Of a stretch of 64,000 nucleotides of DNA, positions 11,590 to 22,935 are shown one piece after another. The position numbers were made by a program, and so were the translations under genes. Within the stretch, counting starts at the first letter, position 1. Each line of letters begins with the position of its first letter. The notes below the pieces were generated by a model. The model was given only the letters and a program-made list of their open reading frames with translations, was not told where the DNA came from and did not search any database. Location: assembly GCA_001600415.1 (NCBI GenBank), contig BCJX01000002.1, positions 2,931,165-2,995,164 of the forward strand. The letters are read 5' to 3'. The DNA is from Pascua guehoae. Lineage: Eukaryota > Basidiomycota > Tremellomycetes > Trichosporonales > Trichosporonaceae.

Positions 11590-14232
11590 GGCGTGCTGTA
11601 GAGTGTGAAGAAAGGGAGATTGCGGGGTTTCGACGAGCGGCATAGATCTTGTAGGGTTTACCACAATGCATACATTGGATACAGACGCAAGGGAATGCAC
11701 ACGGCACCGAATACTCACGTGATGGCTGGGCTGCCATGCCCCGCGGTGATGCGCCAGTGTGGCACTTTAATCAGCCCGTCTGCTCTGTTGTGGCGGCTTA
11801 CGCACATGAAACGACACGCACCAGCCACACTCATCCGAGGTGTCGCTCGCATCGAGGCTCATCTCAGCCATGAACACAGACAAGCTGCACCTTGCCTGTA
11901 GACACGGCGCCCTGGTGGGCCAATCTAGCCCACCCACTCCCAAAAAAAAACAAAAAAAAAAAAAAAATCAAAAATCAAAAATCAAAAAAATCAGTCCCGT
12001 CCGGGTCAACCCACCTCAACCCAACCTCGGGCTAGCACCAGGAACCTGCCAAGTAAAGAAGACGAAATAAACCTCAAGGCTCGTTTTGGGCCTTCAGTGT
12101 GACGTTACATGTGCCCCTCGGGTTTGCACGCGTGGTCAGATAGCTGGCCATGGAGTGGAGATTCCAGTGGGCGTTCGTCGGATATCGAATAGCACAGGAA
12201 ATGCTAGAGAGACGAGGGCGTACATTCGCCAAAGCGCATCTACAAGATAGAAGTCGTATGTACACGGACCATTGTTGAATGCGGGCTATGGTGAGGGCGA
12301 GCACGGGTCATCTTGGGTGGCACGAGGGGGTTTGGTAGGCCATGTGCGGTTGATCATGTGTCATTGGGGCTGGCCAGGTGCCACATTGCAATCTGCAGCG
12401 AGTGGATAACCAGGTTTACCGTAGGTACTCCTACAAGGACTGGGACTGCGTTCACAGCCAAGCTGAGACGGCTTTGGTACTCGGGAGATACTTCCCAGCG
12501 CCTCAGCGTCCACGACTGTATGTACGTGTCTTAATTGCTTGAATCGTGTACCGTCTCGTGCGAGGACGCACCGGTTACTTACGAGGCACTCGGCTCGGCT
12601 CGGCTCGGCTCGGCTCGGGTGGATGCAACGAATGCATGTCAAGTACAACATGGTCAACTGACAAGACGTGGCGGAGAATGCGACACGCACACATGACACT
12701 GCGCGCCGGGGGGTGAGAGAGCGGCAGTCCTCAGCGAGGCAAAGGGGATCCGGACAGAGCAAAGACAACACCAAGGCACAGGTCACAAAGTATGCTCGGG
12801 CTGAAACAGTGCGGCCGGGTCGGAGAGCTGCTTGACGAGAGTGAGAGGCGGGCACGGCGAGGCCTGCCTGAGATCTGGTGTGCAGAAAGAGGATGGAATG
12901 CTGATGGGGGCGAACGGTGGGGCGGGAGAGACACCAGGGTTTGAGGCCAGGGCGGACAGAGTGGCGGGGGATGCGGACATGACAGCTGCGGTGTTGGGAT
13001 CGTGTGCGTGTGCGTGCGTTGGGAGGGAACAGGCATCGGGAACGGGCGTCGGGATCGTATTCTCGGAAAGGACAGACAGAGAGTGGGCGGGGACATTTGC
13101 ACAAGGAATGCAAGATACAAGGTGCCGTACACGGGCCACAGGTGCATGGGGTAGGCCATGGGGTAGCAGACAGGTGAACAAGAGAAGAACAAGTCGACAG
13201 GGTCGACAGAGTATGCGCGGCGGCAGTGAACAGGGCATGGATGCGAGGTCGAGCGAAAATGTGGGCGGTGTGCGAGGTGAAGGAGACGAGATCCTGCGAG
13301 GCGAGGCGAGGCGAGGTCAGGTCGGTCGCTCCAGTCGTTTTGGTGCATGGGTGGCGTAAAGGTCGTCCAGAATGTTGGTGGTAGTACAGTGGTGCGAGGC
13401 TGCAGAGAAGAACAAGAGAGTGCGAGCCCAGAGTTTTAGAAGCAAGGTGGTGGTAAAGTATCGTCCATAGGACCATTGGCTATCGAACGGGCGCGAGGCG
13501 GCACGTGCGCTTGGCATGATAAAGTGGCCGCAAGCCGACAAGGCCTGAGGGGCAGGCGCGTGCTGGAATCACGCTTGTGCTCGGAGCGGCCAGTGCATGG
13601 CGCACGGTGGTGCGTGACGCCAAAGAAGGAGTAGATGCGGGGTAAGGCGCCGTGTGACGTGCACCAAGTCCGAAAGCCCCGAGGCGGGGAAGGGGGAGAA
13701 AATGGCGACAGGAACTGTAGTGGCCAACTTGCTGCGTGAGGTGGGTTCGTGCACTCGTGGGTGCGTGCATCCCAGCCGTCTAAAACAGCTGAGACTGCGG
13801 GGGGGCCGCTCGGGCTTTCGGGGATGGGCAGGATGTTGATGTCAGCTTGGCGTGAGAGAGGTAACTGTGGAGGTGGGGTTGAGCGTGACTTGAAAATTGG
13901 GCGACGAGCTCAGAGACGCGAGCAGAGCGGACAGTGCGACATCCTGCATTGGGGATCAGGGTGACACGGCAACGTCTGGAACAGACGTCTGTGTCTTTCG
14001 TGTAGTGCGTGTGGTGTGTGGTGTGTGGTGACGGTGAGGGAGGTTACGGTGAAACCAGCTGAGGCGTCACAGTGGGCGGATCGTTGGCAAGTAGGCGGCG
14101 GGCGTTGACGGTGTGGGTAATGAATGAGTTGCGACGTGGGGTGGAAGGCGGGGAGGATACAGACGTGGACGGCGGGATGTGCGGCACACAACACCTCGCC
14201 AGCCGCAGTAGTCGCAACAGCGGGGTAGAGAG
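11590..14232. other. long region between convergent genes
   Basis: About 2.6 kb. It contains A-rich tracts at about 11941-11990 (A9, A15 and repeated TCAAAAA), a (CGGCT)5 microsatellite at 12591-12615, and a GCGAG tandem repeat at about 13296-13315. A 371-codon open frame on the minus strand (12361-13476) has no domain, membrane or composition signature and is not called as a gene. A non-coding transcript is possible but not supported. Confidence 0.45.
12591..12615. repeat. (CGGCT)5 microsatellite
   Basis: Five perfect tandem copies of CGGCT, followed by a degenerate CGGGT, in the region between convergent genes. Confidence 0.9.
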
Positions 14233-15417
14233 TCACAGCGAGTGGCCTGCGTGAACAGAGTCGGACCACCCGGCGAGTTCGCTGCGTCCGATAAACTCCC
14301 ACCCGTCAATGCGACGGGTCTTGCGGAGTCGTCGTGCTGAAGCCCGTGAGACATGTCGGGGAAAAAGGGCTGCGTGCAGATTGTTCAGGCTCGAAGTCGG
14401 GGTACGGACCGTGGTGCTGGTGTCGAGCGTTGAAAGTGAGGTGTCTGTGCTGTGTGGCCCGAGAAGCGCCGCTGATTCCATGCTGGCGTTTGTGCCCATT
14501 GTGTCCATAGTGTCCGTTGTGGCGCTCGTGCCGTGTGTCTTGTGCGTGAGCACTGTGCCCCGGGTCGCCGCTGAACAGTGCGTGTCGTCACTGCCCTCGT
14601 CTACGACGGGGTCACTGAAGTGCACAGAGCGACGCGTGTGGAGAGTCGACGATGACGCACGGTGCGTGAGGCTCAGGTGGCTGGTATGGCTGAGTCTGCG
14701 ACGAGCGACGCTGGGTCCTGGGAGGGCCCTGTGGAGCGACTGGGAACGCGTGCGTGTGCGTGGGCGAGTGGGACTGCGCGCAATCCTGAGCGAGGGCGTG
14801 GAGGTGGGGCGAGGAATGTCGACATCGACGGAGTCATGCGGAAGAGAGTCAGAGTCTGTGGGGAGGTCGAGTGGCATGTGTGAGAGCGAGGTGGAGGACG
14901 GGCAGCTGGGAAGGGAAAGCGCAAGCGAGGGAAACGATGGGAGGGATGGCAGGGAAGGTAGAAGCGGCAGAGCAAGAACCGACGGCGGTGCAGTGTCGGT
15001 GCTCAGCAGTTCAGTGTCGGTCTCGCCGGGCATGGCGGGTTCAACACCCAGGTCTTGTGGCCGGAGCTCGGGCTCGTCCATGTCAAAGTTGAGGTCGCGC
15101 TCCACGGTGTCGAGGTCGCGCTCACCCTTCTCGCCCAGTTGCATGGATACGTCCTTGTCAATGTCCATGTCCATGCCCTCCGTCTCAGTTTCCGTGCCTT
15201 GGGCCGTCCTGATGAGGCTCTGGTGCCGCTCGTCGACTGTCGGAATGAGCTGTCGACGCCGTGGGCGTACGCTGCGGGTCGTCGCTGCCGATGTCCGGCT
15301 GCCTTGTCGCCGCACAAGAGGGCGTGGGTGGGAGATGCTCCGTGACGGAGTTGTTGGAGGCGCGGCCCGGCGACGAGTGCGACGCCGGAAGCACGGGAGC
15401 GACAGTATTCCGCCCAT
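14233..15417 (-). CDS. hypothetical protein with an N-terminal acylation motif
   Basis: Single-exon frame of 394 residues if translation starts at 15417. The frame stays open 112 codons further upstream, but that part is Thr/His/Pro-rich and looks like leader sequence. The chosen start gives MGGILSLPCFRRRTRRR: Gly2 and Ser6 fit an N-myristoylation signal, and Cys9 plus the following Arg cluster fits palmitoylation with basic membrane binding. The middle is Ser/Thr/Pro-rich with an acidic stretch. The C-terminus (RRIDGWEFIGRSELAGW) is more ordered and may be the conserved part. It was chosen over the 451-codon frame on the opposite strand because that one is Arg/Ser-rich with no features. Function unknown; a peripheral plasma-membrane protein is inferred. 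Confidence 0.6.
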   Translation of the reverse strand: MGGILSLPCFRRRTRRRAAPPTTPSRSISHPRPLVRRQGSRTSAATTRSVRPRRRQLIPTVDERHQSLIRTAQGTETETEGMDMDIDKDVSMQLGEKGERDLDTVERDLNFDMDEPELRPQDLGVEPAMPGETDTELLSTDTAPPSVLALPLLPSLPSLPSFPSLALSLPSCPSSTSLSHMPLDLPTDSDSLPHDSVDVDIPRPTSTPSLRIARSPTRPRTRTRSQSLHRALPGPSVARRRLSHTSHLSLTHRASSSTLHTRRSVHFSDPVVDEGSDDTHCSAATRGTVLTHKTHGTSATTDTMDTMGTNASMESAALLGPHSTDTSLSTLDTSTTVRTPTSSLNNLHAALFPRHVSRASARRLRKTRRIDGWEFIGRSELAGWSDSVHAGHSL

Positions 15418-16339
15418 GGGGAACGAGTGGTGGTTTGTGCAAGGTCGTGGTCGTGGAGGAGAGTGTGTAAAAGTGGGCCCAAGGGTTGTGGGTGTTGTGG
15501 TGCGAGTTGTCGTGTGGGTGGATGGAGAAGTTGAGAGATGCAAGATGTATTGTGAGGGTAGCAGAAGATTTAAGAAGAGAAGAGCGGAGGCAAGGCAAGA
15601 GAGACAAGTGGCAAAGCGAGTGTGTGTGGGTGGGCGAGCGGGTGGGTCGGGTCGGAGAGAGTGAAAGAGAGTGTGTGTGTGTGGTGTGGTGGGTGGGTCT
15701 GCCTCTGTCTCTCTCTGTCTGTCTGTCTTGCTTGTCTCGGTTGGCTCGGGCATTTGCCTGTGGGCAATTTGCCTGCCTGCCTGGCTGCCTGCCTGCCTGC
15801 CTGCGTCTTACACAAACACCCAAGCGTCAGCCGCGAGGGCCCCGCTTGCTCGGCAAAACACACACTCTCGCACACACCAGAGAGATACCAGCAGCAGGTA
15901 GTGCACTGTTGCAGGGCAATTATTTTAATCTAGGCAGCTCAGAGTGCACAAGTGTGTGCATATGCATGCATGACACGACAAGGGGGGGAAAACGCACTCG
16001 GAGGAGAGAGGAGCCCCAATGTGACATGTGGGGGTGGCTTGCTTGTTGACACCAAAAACTCACCTGGACCTGGCTCGCACTTAGTGTGGCTGGCTCGGCT
16101 CGTGTCGCGTTTCAAATTGCTTCCATCATCCCACCCCTGCAAAGTGCTCTACCACCCACTGTACTGTACTGTCGGCTGTAGGCGGCGGTGCTGTTGCCAA
16201 GTCGAGGCACGTCATGCTCTGTATGTACTGTACCGTGAACATGACGCTGTTGCTCTTGCTCTAACCACCACCACCTCGGGTCATTCATTCATTCATTCAT
16301 GTCGTCTTATTCCATTTGCATCACTTCCCACCCTACACT
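15418..16339. other. intergenic region between divergent genes
   Basis: Contains CT/GT-rich sequence, an interrupted CTGC-type repeat at about 15765-15804, and a short ATTC repeat at about 16283-16300, just upstream of the next start codon. This probably holds two promoters. No gene was seen. Confidence 0.45.
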
Positions 16340-17337
16340 ATGAGCTTCTGGACGCCCAAACTCTACGGCAGAACGACCTTGTGGAAAGAGCATCCCCAAT
16401 ATGGCGGCCGTTACGACTTTGCTGTCCGCAAACGCCCACCAGGGGAGATGGATACGATCACGACCGACTATGTGACAGCCCTCGTCTACCCGCGACACAT
16501 CTTCAACGTCCCCGTCCCTTTGTCCAAACCGACATACTACTTTACCCACTTTCATTGGAACGCGCCAGACGGAAAGCATACGGTGAGCTCTCGGCAGCGG
16601 AGCCTTTGTACTCGAAGCTCACACCCCAGGTTTCCCGCGAAGACGTTGTCCTCTTATTCGAAGCGACCTTGGACATGTGGGAGACGCATTATCATACCGC
16701 GGCCGACCTCGAAGAGGCAAGATATTACCAACAAATGTATCATCAACCACTAATACGCGATTCCACTGCCGGGATGATTTTCCAAGCTGGCTCATGGTTG
16801 GCTCAAGTGCGTGAGTGTCAAGTCGCCCAGAAGCCTCGTGGAAGGTAACACGCTTGCATTCAGCCTATTGACACTCTGCAGACAGCATCTCCCTGACCCT
16901 TGGTGCCTTGGCCAACATGGAGAACAGTGGAGACCTTCCCGATGCGTGGCACCCATACGACGGGCCGATCAGGTTCGACATGCCAACCTACAATGATTCT
17001 CCACTGCTGGATGGCAAGGTTTCTGACTTTGCATTCCGAATGGCCGAGGCTTATCCCGCTCACGGATACTCCATCTGCTCAGTGGATGAGGATACTTTGC
17101 AGCGCGCTGAGAGGGAGTTGCAGGTGCTGCGCGCTACACTGCCCGATGAGGTAGGTTGGAGGCGATGGCAGGAGATTCGTCAACCTGGAAAAGCGTGAGT
17201 GGGGTTCAAGATGACACAATGGGATGCCGTGTGCAGCAGACGCTAACACAATTAGGCACATCCAAAGAGAGGGCTTTCGCATCCCAACGATCATGAACAC
17301 TGTACAGACTCTTGATGAGGAATGGGATGAAGTTTAG
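16340..17337 (+). CDS. hypothetical protein, four exons
   Basis: Exons 16340-16582, 16630-16810, 16882-17194 and 17256-17337 join in frame to 272 residues, with introns of 47, 71 and 61 bp, each with GT and AG ends. It starts MSFWTPKLYGRTTLWKE and ends LDEEWDEV. It is rich in Trp, Tyr and Pro (YYFTHFHWNAP, AWHPYDGPIRFDMPTYND), with no signal peptide or membrane segment, so it is probably a small folded soluble protein. I do not recognise the family. It ends about 200 bp from the convergent neighbour. The closing frame over four exons argues that it is a real gene rather than a chance frame. Confidence 0.7.
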
Positions 17338-17537
17338 TCCCTAGCTTCCTGCAAGTCACGCCTATTCCTGCACCGGTTCTCCTCATCCTTCCCACGTGGT
17401 GTGCAGCCCTTTTCCTAAGGAGAATGCTAAATATGCTAAATGTCGAGCCGCTCCCCCGGGCCGCTCGCCCAGGGGAGGGGTGATGGCTTGCTTGGAAGGA
17501 AAAAACGTTCTGCATAGTCAGGAGACACACCAGTGGT

Positions 17538-18733
17538 CTACGTCACGTGGTGTATGCTAATGCCACCAAACGCCCATACACCCAAGATTACGGCCACAGT
17601 GGGGGACATGGCAGGAATATCTTCCAACAAGAAGATCCCCCAAACCTCCGCCCATGATTTGGGTTCCCTCCCCTTCTTCCGACCATCTTCTCCTACGTCC
17701 GCATCGACTTGTGTGTCGTCCTTGTTATCCTCCCTATCCTTGTCCTTCTGTACTTCTTGTCGATGCTCTTTGTAGCACTCGCCAGCCCTCTTTAGTGTAA
17801 CTATGAGTGCCCCTTCAACAAACACCCAAGGGACGAAGCGGGCAGACCCCTTCCTGTAGGACGTTGAGCACTTTTCAATCACAGATAACAATGGACTTAC
17901 GTTTTAAACGTCACACTGACCGCCACCACTATCGCCACCGCTAGAATCAAGGAGTTCAAGCCCACTTGCCTGAATAGGTCGTTCCAACGAAAAGGTATGC
18001 CTTTGTTAACCGTGTTGGGCATCCCACCAGTCTCGGGCTGACCATCAGCCTTGTTATGCTCTTGACTCCGGCGAACCAAACCTACGTCTCCGTTGGCAGA
18101 AATCTTGGTCTTTCTTCCACTACGGCCTCGGATCTGATAAATCCCATCAGCCTCTAAGACGTGAGTCGAGCAAGTAAACCCACGAAAGAGGGTGCAGACC
18201 ATGTACGGTTGCCTTTACCCTTATTCAGCTTGTCGTTTTCGGCCTGGATGTGTGAGTGTCGGCTAGCACGTTTTAATGTCTGGCCTCACTTGTAGCACAC
18301 TGATTTGTGCCTGCCATGTGTGAGCTTTTGCTGTAACGATGTTATAATGGGTCCCACCTGCAATTGTTCGACGACTGTTAACCCATTGGAGACAGTAGCC
18401 ATCCCGGTTGAACCAGACGAGGTTATATTGCTTCCTGAGGACGAACCCTCGCTCGTAGACATCGGGACTCCAATATCAGAGCCCCCAATCGTATAAGCTG
18501 GACCTTTGACTCTGGGTGGCTGCTCGGCCGCGGCCTGAGATATCAGTACGATCGCAACTATACCATGGACCACTCACCTCGTGCTCTGGTAGGAAGGGTG
18601 CTGTAATATCTCCCGGCGGGATACGAGTCATTCGATTCCTCATCTTTCTGGCTCGATCATCTAACTTGATGGTAGCCGAAAGACTAGGGTGTAGGGGCGT
18701 ATCGCTGGGTACGTCGTCGTCGTCGTTGTCGTG

Positions 18734-18786
<53 letters not shown>

Positions 18787-20293
18787 CGTCGTCGTCGTCC
18801 TCGCCATCGTCTCCAAGCTCGTTCAACTGGGGCGCCAGAGTGGTGGGGGTATCGACAGGTGGCGTTTGCGTGTCGACAGTGGCGAGGTTGGAGATTGGTG
18901 CGCTTGACTTGCGTTTGAAGACGTTTGCAATGCCTCTCAAGGCACCTCCTTTTCCTGATTGGCCCCAGGGAGGCGGCTCTGGTTTATCTAGGTCGAGCCA
19001 GTGACGGGGGTCCTCGGACTGAAGAAGGGCCACCTTTGCTGGATCCGTTGCCGAACGGGGTTGACGAGCAGCCCGGGTCATCGGGGCTGCATCCCGGTTA
19101 TCGTGGAGCGGACTATTAGGGATGTACGTTTGTGGAGTCTCACAAACCGCATGCCCAGTCACGGCCTGAAGGGACGAGGGGCTGGAGACGTTGTCGGTAG
19201 ACCCTTTGGTATGCGAGATCGTGTCCGCGGTGCCGCTGCCAGTGCGTCTTCGCTCCTGTCGTCTCTTGCTTACGCCCAACCACGCGTCAAACGACTTTTG
19301 GAATTTCTCAGCCTAGGAGGCATTGTGATTGACCGAGTCGCCAGAGAGCGCAACAGCACTGCCGGGGGTGATCGTGGTCGTCGAGGGTTGGGTGGGATTC
19401 GAGTGACTGCCACGTTCGGGATGAGCTGGCGCCGATGATTGGGGCGTGGACAGAGCCTCTATACGGTTAAGGCTTTGCTCAACCTGATGCGCCCACTTCT
19501 CGGTTCCTTGACGCGATTGTTGGTCGAGTTGTTCTCGGTCGTGCTTTTCTCTGGCACGCTGGGCTTCGCGTTTGGTTTTGTTGTGTTTCCTAACCTCGAA
19601 TCGGTATTGGGGTGGGAGGCCATAGGTCTCCGCGTGACCGACGGCACCTTTGGCGGGCGAGGAACGTGCAGGGACGTCCGATTTGGGTGGCACTGATGGT
19701 GGCGGTTTGGCGGGAACTGGAGGGGTTGGCCTTTGGTCCCGATCCGTTGGGGGGAATGGGCGGGGCTGGTGATGTTGGGCCGCTGAAAGCCTGGTGTGGA
19801 GTGAAGGGGGGTTGGGGCCTCGAGGTGATGAATGCGGTCCAGACGGATGAGGTGTCAAGGAAGTGGTTATGATTGATGGTCGAGTCCTGGTTCCTTGTAC
19901 TGGTAGCCGAGCCACACTTCTGGCGGAGGAAGGGTCGGTGAGGGCAGTGTTGTTTGAAGGGGGACCTCGACTGTAGGTCGTAAGCGGCGGACCAGACGTG
20001 CGGCCTTGGTTGTAGGTCGTGGGTGATGGACCCGATCCAGTGGGGTGAGCACGGGAATGTACACGGGCTTGTCGTATGGGAGAAGAAGGGTCCCCGCTGG
20101 AGGAAGTGGCACGGGATCGATGGAATGAGAGAGAGGCAGAACCGGGTGGACTGCATGTTGGAGTTGTCGAGTTGTGTCCTTGCGAAACCCCTCTGGAGGT
20201 AGTGCTCGACCCCGCGTTGAGATTGACGCCAGTCGCCTTGAGACTCCCTGGGGAAGAGTCACCGCTCACGCGGCTGTATTGGTGGAGGACCAT
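17538..20293 (-). CDS. hypothetical protein with leucine zipper and two C-terminal membrane segments
   Basis: Minus-strand exons: 20293 to about 19355 (or 19484), 19312-18578, 18534-18358, 18310-18290, 18243-18219, 18153-17901 and 17853-17538, giving about 821 (or 778) residues. Every boundary has GT/AG and keeps frame except the donor of exon 1, for which GTTGCG at 19354 and GTTGAG at 19483 both fit. The N-terminal 300 residues are Pro/Ser/Thr-rich. The middle holds an Asp-Asn repeat encoded by a GTTGTC hexanucleotide. Exons 3 to 5 together spell a leucine zipper (VVEQLQ-AQISVLQ-AENDKLNK), of which AQISVLQ is a 21-nt microexon. Hydrophobic segments NSLILAVAIVVAVSVTF and SPTVAVILGVWAFGGI lie near the C-terminus, separated by a Lys/Asp/Glu-rich stretch. 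Probably membrane-anchored; function unknown. Confidence 0.72.
18715..18800 (-). repeat. coding hexanucleotide repeat (Asp-Asn)n
   Basis: Tandem GTTGTC on the plus strand, bordered by GTC triplets, encodes alternating Asp-Asn inside the 17538-20293 protein, flanked by Asp runs. Repeat number is likely variable between strains. Confidence 0.9.
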
Positions 20294-21525
20294 GTTGGCT
20301 GGAGTGTGTGTATGTGCGTATGAAGGAGGTCGCGCTGGGGGGGGGGGGGGTTATTGGTAGGGGGATTAACTTGCATCGCTCGCAGCTGTTATAGCATCCT
20401 CTCCAAGTCAACAGAGTTTACAAGACACAGCCTCGTCAGTAACCTGATACTGTGCTGTGCGATATGCAACGCGTTCTATACGGGGTAAGGAGGCTCTTGA
20501 GTTTAAGATACCAGGAGGAGTTTGGGGGAAGCGTCATTCCTCAGTCCGTCAAAGTTTAACCGCGTCACAAGAAAGGAAGGATACCAGAAGCAGTGCCATG
20601 GGTGTAGCAGTGTCGTAGGTGCCAAGCAACAGTGCTCTCAGGAGCCATCCTGAGGCATCTGGGGAAGAGTTTTACGTGATGCTTATTCCGCAAACTCTGT
20701 TGATGGATAGACGTTTCAGAACTTGACAACAACTCAGTGAGTTGCACTGCACCCACCTGCCACACCAGGGGTTGCCACCGCCACCTTCGGCACCCGAGGT
20801 CGAGGCGGTGCCACATTGGCTGCATCGGGCAATGTGCCTCTCTTTGCACTCTTGGCACTACTTGTTCAACAGTGTTCACTGTCCTGCTGGATCGCTGTGC
20901 TCGTAAGGAGAGTTTCGTTGGGAACTGAACTGTGGAGTACAGTATATATGCCCAGGCCCAGAACACCATGGAGGTCGTGGGGCTCTGGTGGCACAGCCTT
21001 GCCCCATCCATTAGTGCCTCATAGAGTGGTGTGATGCAAGCTCTACAATTGACGAGCATCTGGAAGCTGGCCCCAGGCCCAAGGACCCAGGTCCTATTCC
21101 AGTTCAAGCAGATGTTCAAATGTCAGACTCGGCCCCATGCAGGCCGCCCCACCCATCCAACACTCTTGCCCAGAATAAGCCACCCAGGCGTGCAGGCCCC
21201 TCCCCCTCGCCGCGGCTGCACCGCGCGCCTAGCCTGTTGGCCAGGCGCACGCTCGTGTGCACATGCGTGCACCAGAGCGCTCAGCGGCTCCTTTCACAGT
21301 AGGTGAGTTCCCCTGAGAATCTGGTGTCGGCGGGAGAGCGTCCACGATGTTGAAGGTCGCGAATGGTGGAGAGTGGTTCACGAGTGCCAGTGATATTTTG
21401 CTTCCGCTCCGTCCATCACGATTCCCTGACTGGCAGTCGCCACCCAAAACAGCGAACATTCTATGCTGACCTCATCCCAACTCCTCTTACATCTCCATTC
21501 CCACTCGTACATTCCCACTGTCCTC
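20294..21525. other. intergenic region between divergent genes, with poly-G tract
   Basis: A run of 14 G at 20337-20350 lies about 45 bp upstream of the minus-strand start codon. A TATA-like AGTATATATG is at 20941-20950. Several open frames cross the area, but none has protein-like features. Confidence 0.4.
20337..20350. repeat. 14-bp poly-G tract
   Basis: Fourteen consecutive G about 45 bp upstream of the start codon of the minus-strand gene ending at 17538; it would be poly-C in that 5' leader. Confidence 0.95.
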
Positions 21526-22935
21526 ATGGACGATCCACCCTCGGCCCCGCGCCGGGGTCTCGGCTTCTTCCCACCCGCTGTTGTCATCCACTCCGGGCCA
21601 CCGCGCTCGCTGCGAGGGTACACGGACACCAACGAGAGCGCAGGGCTATCGCGATCCGACACCACAACCGCCGCTGTCGACTCGGGGTACACAGGGCCAC
21701 CTCTGCCCTCGAGATCGGGCCGCGAGGCGTATGAGATTTGGAAGGACTGGAACATCAATCCGGGCGGGCACGGTGGACGACGCGGCCCGCCCGTCTTCGT
21801 CCCACCATCGGGCAGCTACGATGAGCTCGGGCGCAGTGTTGGGGATGGGTTTGGCGTCGCTGTGGACCATGGGGAGGGAGAAACGCAAGATGAGGAGAAG
21901 AAGATGGCGGGAGGAGAGGTTGCGGATTGGTACCGCTCTCTCTCTTTGAGACCTAGCGCCAACGCAAGCGCGCAGGCGAGCGGGAGCTCGACGCCAGTCA
22001 CCCAAGCGAATGATGCCACGGCGGTGCGAGAGTCGGAAGACACTCCCGTGACAGCGGGGTCGACGTCGGTACCCCTACCATCGCCACCACCACTTCCAGA
22101 GCCCTCCAATCAGGACTTGCCTCGGTCAAAGACGGCTTCCTCAGCCTCATCGCCGTCGGCATCGGCCCCAACACCAACCCCGTCGTCCACCGTGACACCC
22201 GTCCGCGTCAACCGGTCTGAGTGGTTCATCCGCCGTGCCCTCCTCTCACGAGCAGGACAAGAATCCCAGCGTCCATCCCCTGCCCCTGCCCAACCGTCGT
22301 CCATCGGTGCCATGCTCAACCTCGACACAGTTCGCTCCGCTCCCGCACCGCGGAGGTACGCTCTCGGCCCCGACAATGCCGGGTACGCGCGCCTCGAGGC
22401 GCTGGGGTGGGGTGGTGGCGGCCTAGGGCGCCCGGAGGGATGGGAGCGTGACGTCCGCGAACCGCCTCGGAAGCGCCGGCGGGATACCGAGGTCGAGGTT
22501 GTGGACCTGACGGCGGACTCGGACTCTGAAATGGACACGGACCAGGACACCCAACCCGCCGTGACCGCCAAAGCGGCCCATCGTGCAACCGAAGTCTCTA
22601 CCACCAGTTCATCCGGGGTGGGTCGACGCGCCCAGAAGCCAGCCGACGTTTCAGTGCCGGCGTCTCCAGACTCGGACGACGAGCGCGACGGTCCCGGCCG
22701 CACGATGCCTGTCGCCACCGCGCTCAAACTCGACCGCCTCGGTCTCGGGCGCGCCGCCCACGTTAAAAAGGTCACGCACTCGGCCGCCGAGATTGCCGCT
22801 GCCCAGCGGCGCGCAAAGGGCAAGCGCGACAAGCGCGGGGGCGAGATGGGGAAACGCGAAAAGATCAAGTGGGCAGATAGGGAGAAGCGGGATCGTGATG
22901 CGCGGCGGAGGATTCAGCAGGCGCTCAATGCGTAG
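21526..22935 (+). CDS. G-patch domain protein (GPANK1-like C-terminus)
   Basis: Single exon, 469 residues, starting MDDPPSAPRRG. A G-patch-like segment lies at about 281-305 (AGYARLEALGWGGGGLG); G-patches bind and activate DEAH-box RNA helicases. It is followed by a basic nuclear-localisation-like cluster (PPRKRRRD), then VEVVDLT backed by acidic ADSDSEMD, which fits a SUMO-interacting motif at about 323-335. The C-terminal part, TALKLDRLGLG...KKVTHSAAEI, resembles the tail of GPANK1-type G-patch proteins. The frame extends upstream to 21463, but the first good ATG in context is 21526. Nuclear RNA processing is inferred; the exact ortholog is uncertain. Confidence 0.78.
   Translation: MDDPPSAPRRGLGFFPPAVVIHSGPPRSLRGYTDTNESAGLSRSDTTTAAVDSGYTGPPLPSRSGREAYEIWKDWNINPGGHGGRRGPPVFVPPSGSYDELGRSVGDGFGVAVDHGEGETQDEEKKMAGGEVADWYRSLSLRPSANASAQASGSSTPVTQANDATAVRESEDTPVTAGSTSVPLPSPPPLPEPSNQDLPRSKTASSASSPSASAPTPTPSSTVTPVRVNRSEWFIRRALLSRAGQESQRPSPAPAQPSSIGAMLNLDTVRSAPAPRRYALGPDNAGYARLEALGWGGGGLGRPEGWERDVREPPRKRRRDTEVEVVDLTADSDSEMDTDQDTQPAVTAKAAHRATEVSTTSSSGVGRRAQKPADVSVPASPDSDDERDGPGRTMPVATALKLDRLGLGRAAHVKKVTHSAAEIAAAQRRAKGKRDKRGGEMGKREKIKWADREKRDRDARRRIQQALNA

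Noticed and set aside
9694..11718. 674-codon open frame on the minus strand
   Set aside because: It is the antisense of the aspartokinase-transaminase exon, whose plus frame has unmistakable motifs. Long antisense frames are expected in GC-rich coding DNA.
12361..13476. 371-codon minus-strand frame
   Set aside because: Cys/His/Pro/Ser-rich with no domain, signal or repeat; looks like chance in stop-poor sequence.
14309..15664. 451-codon plus-strand frame
   Set aside because: Antisense to the MGGILS protein; Arg/Ser-rich without features, while the minus frame has an acylation motif and an ordered C-terminus.
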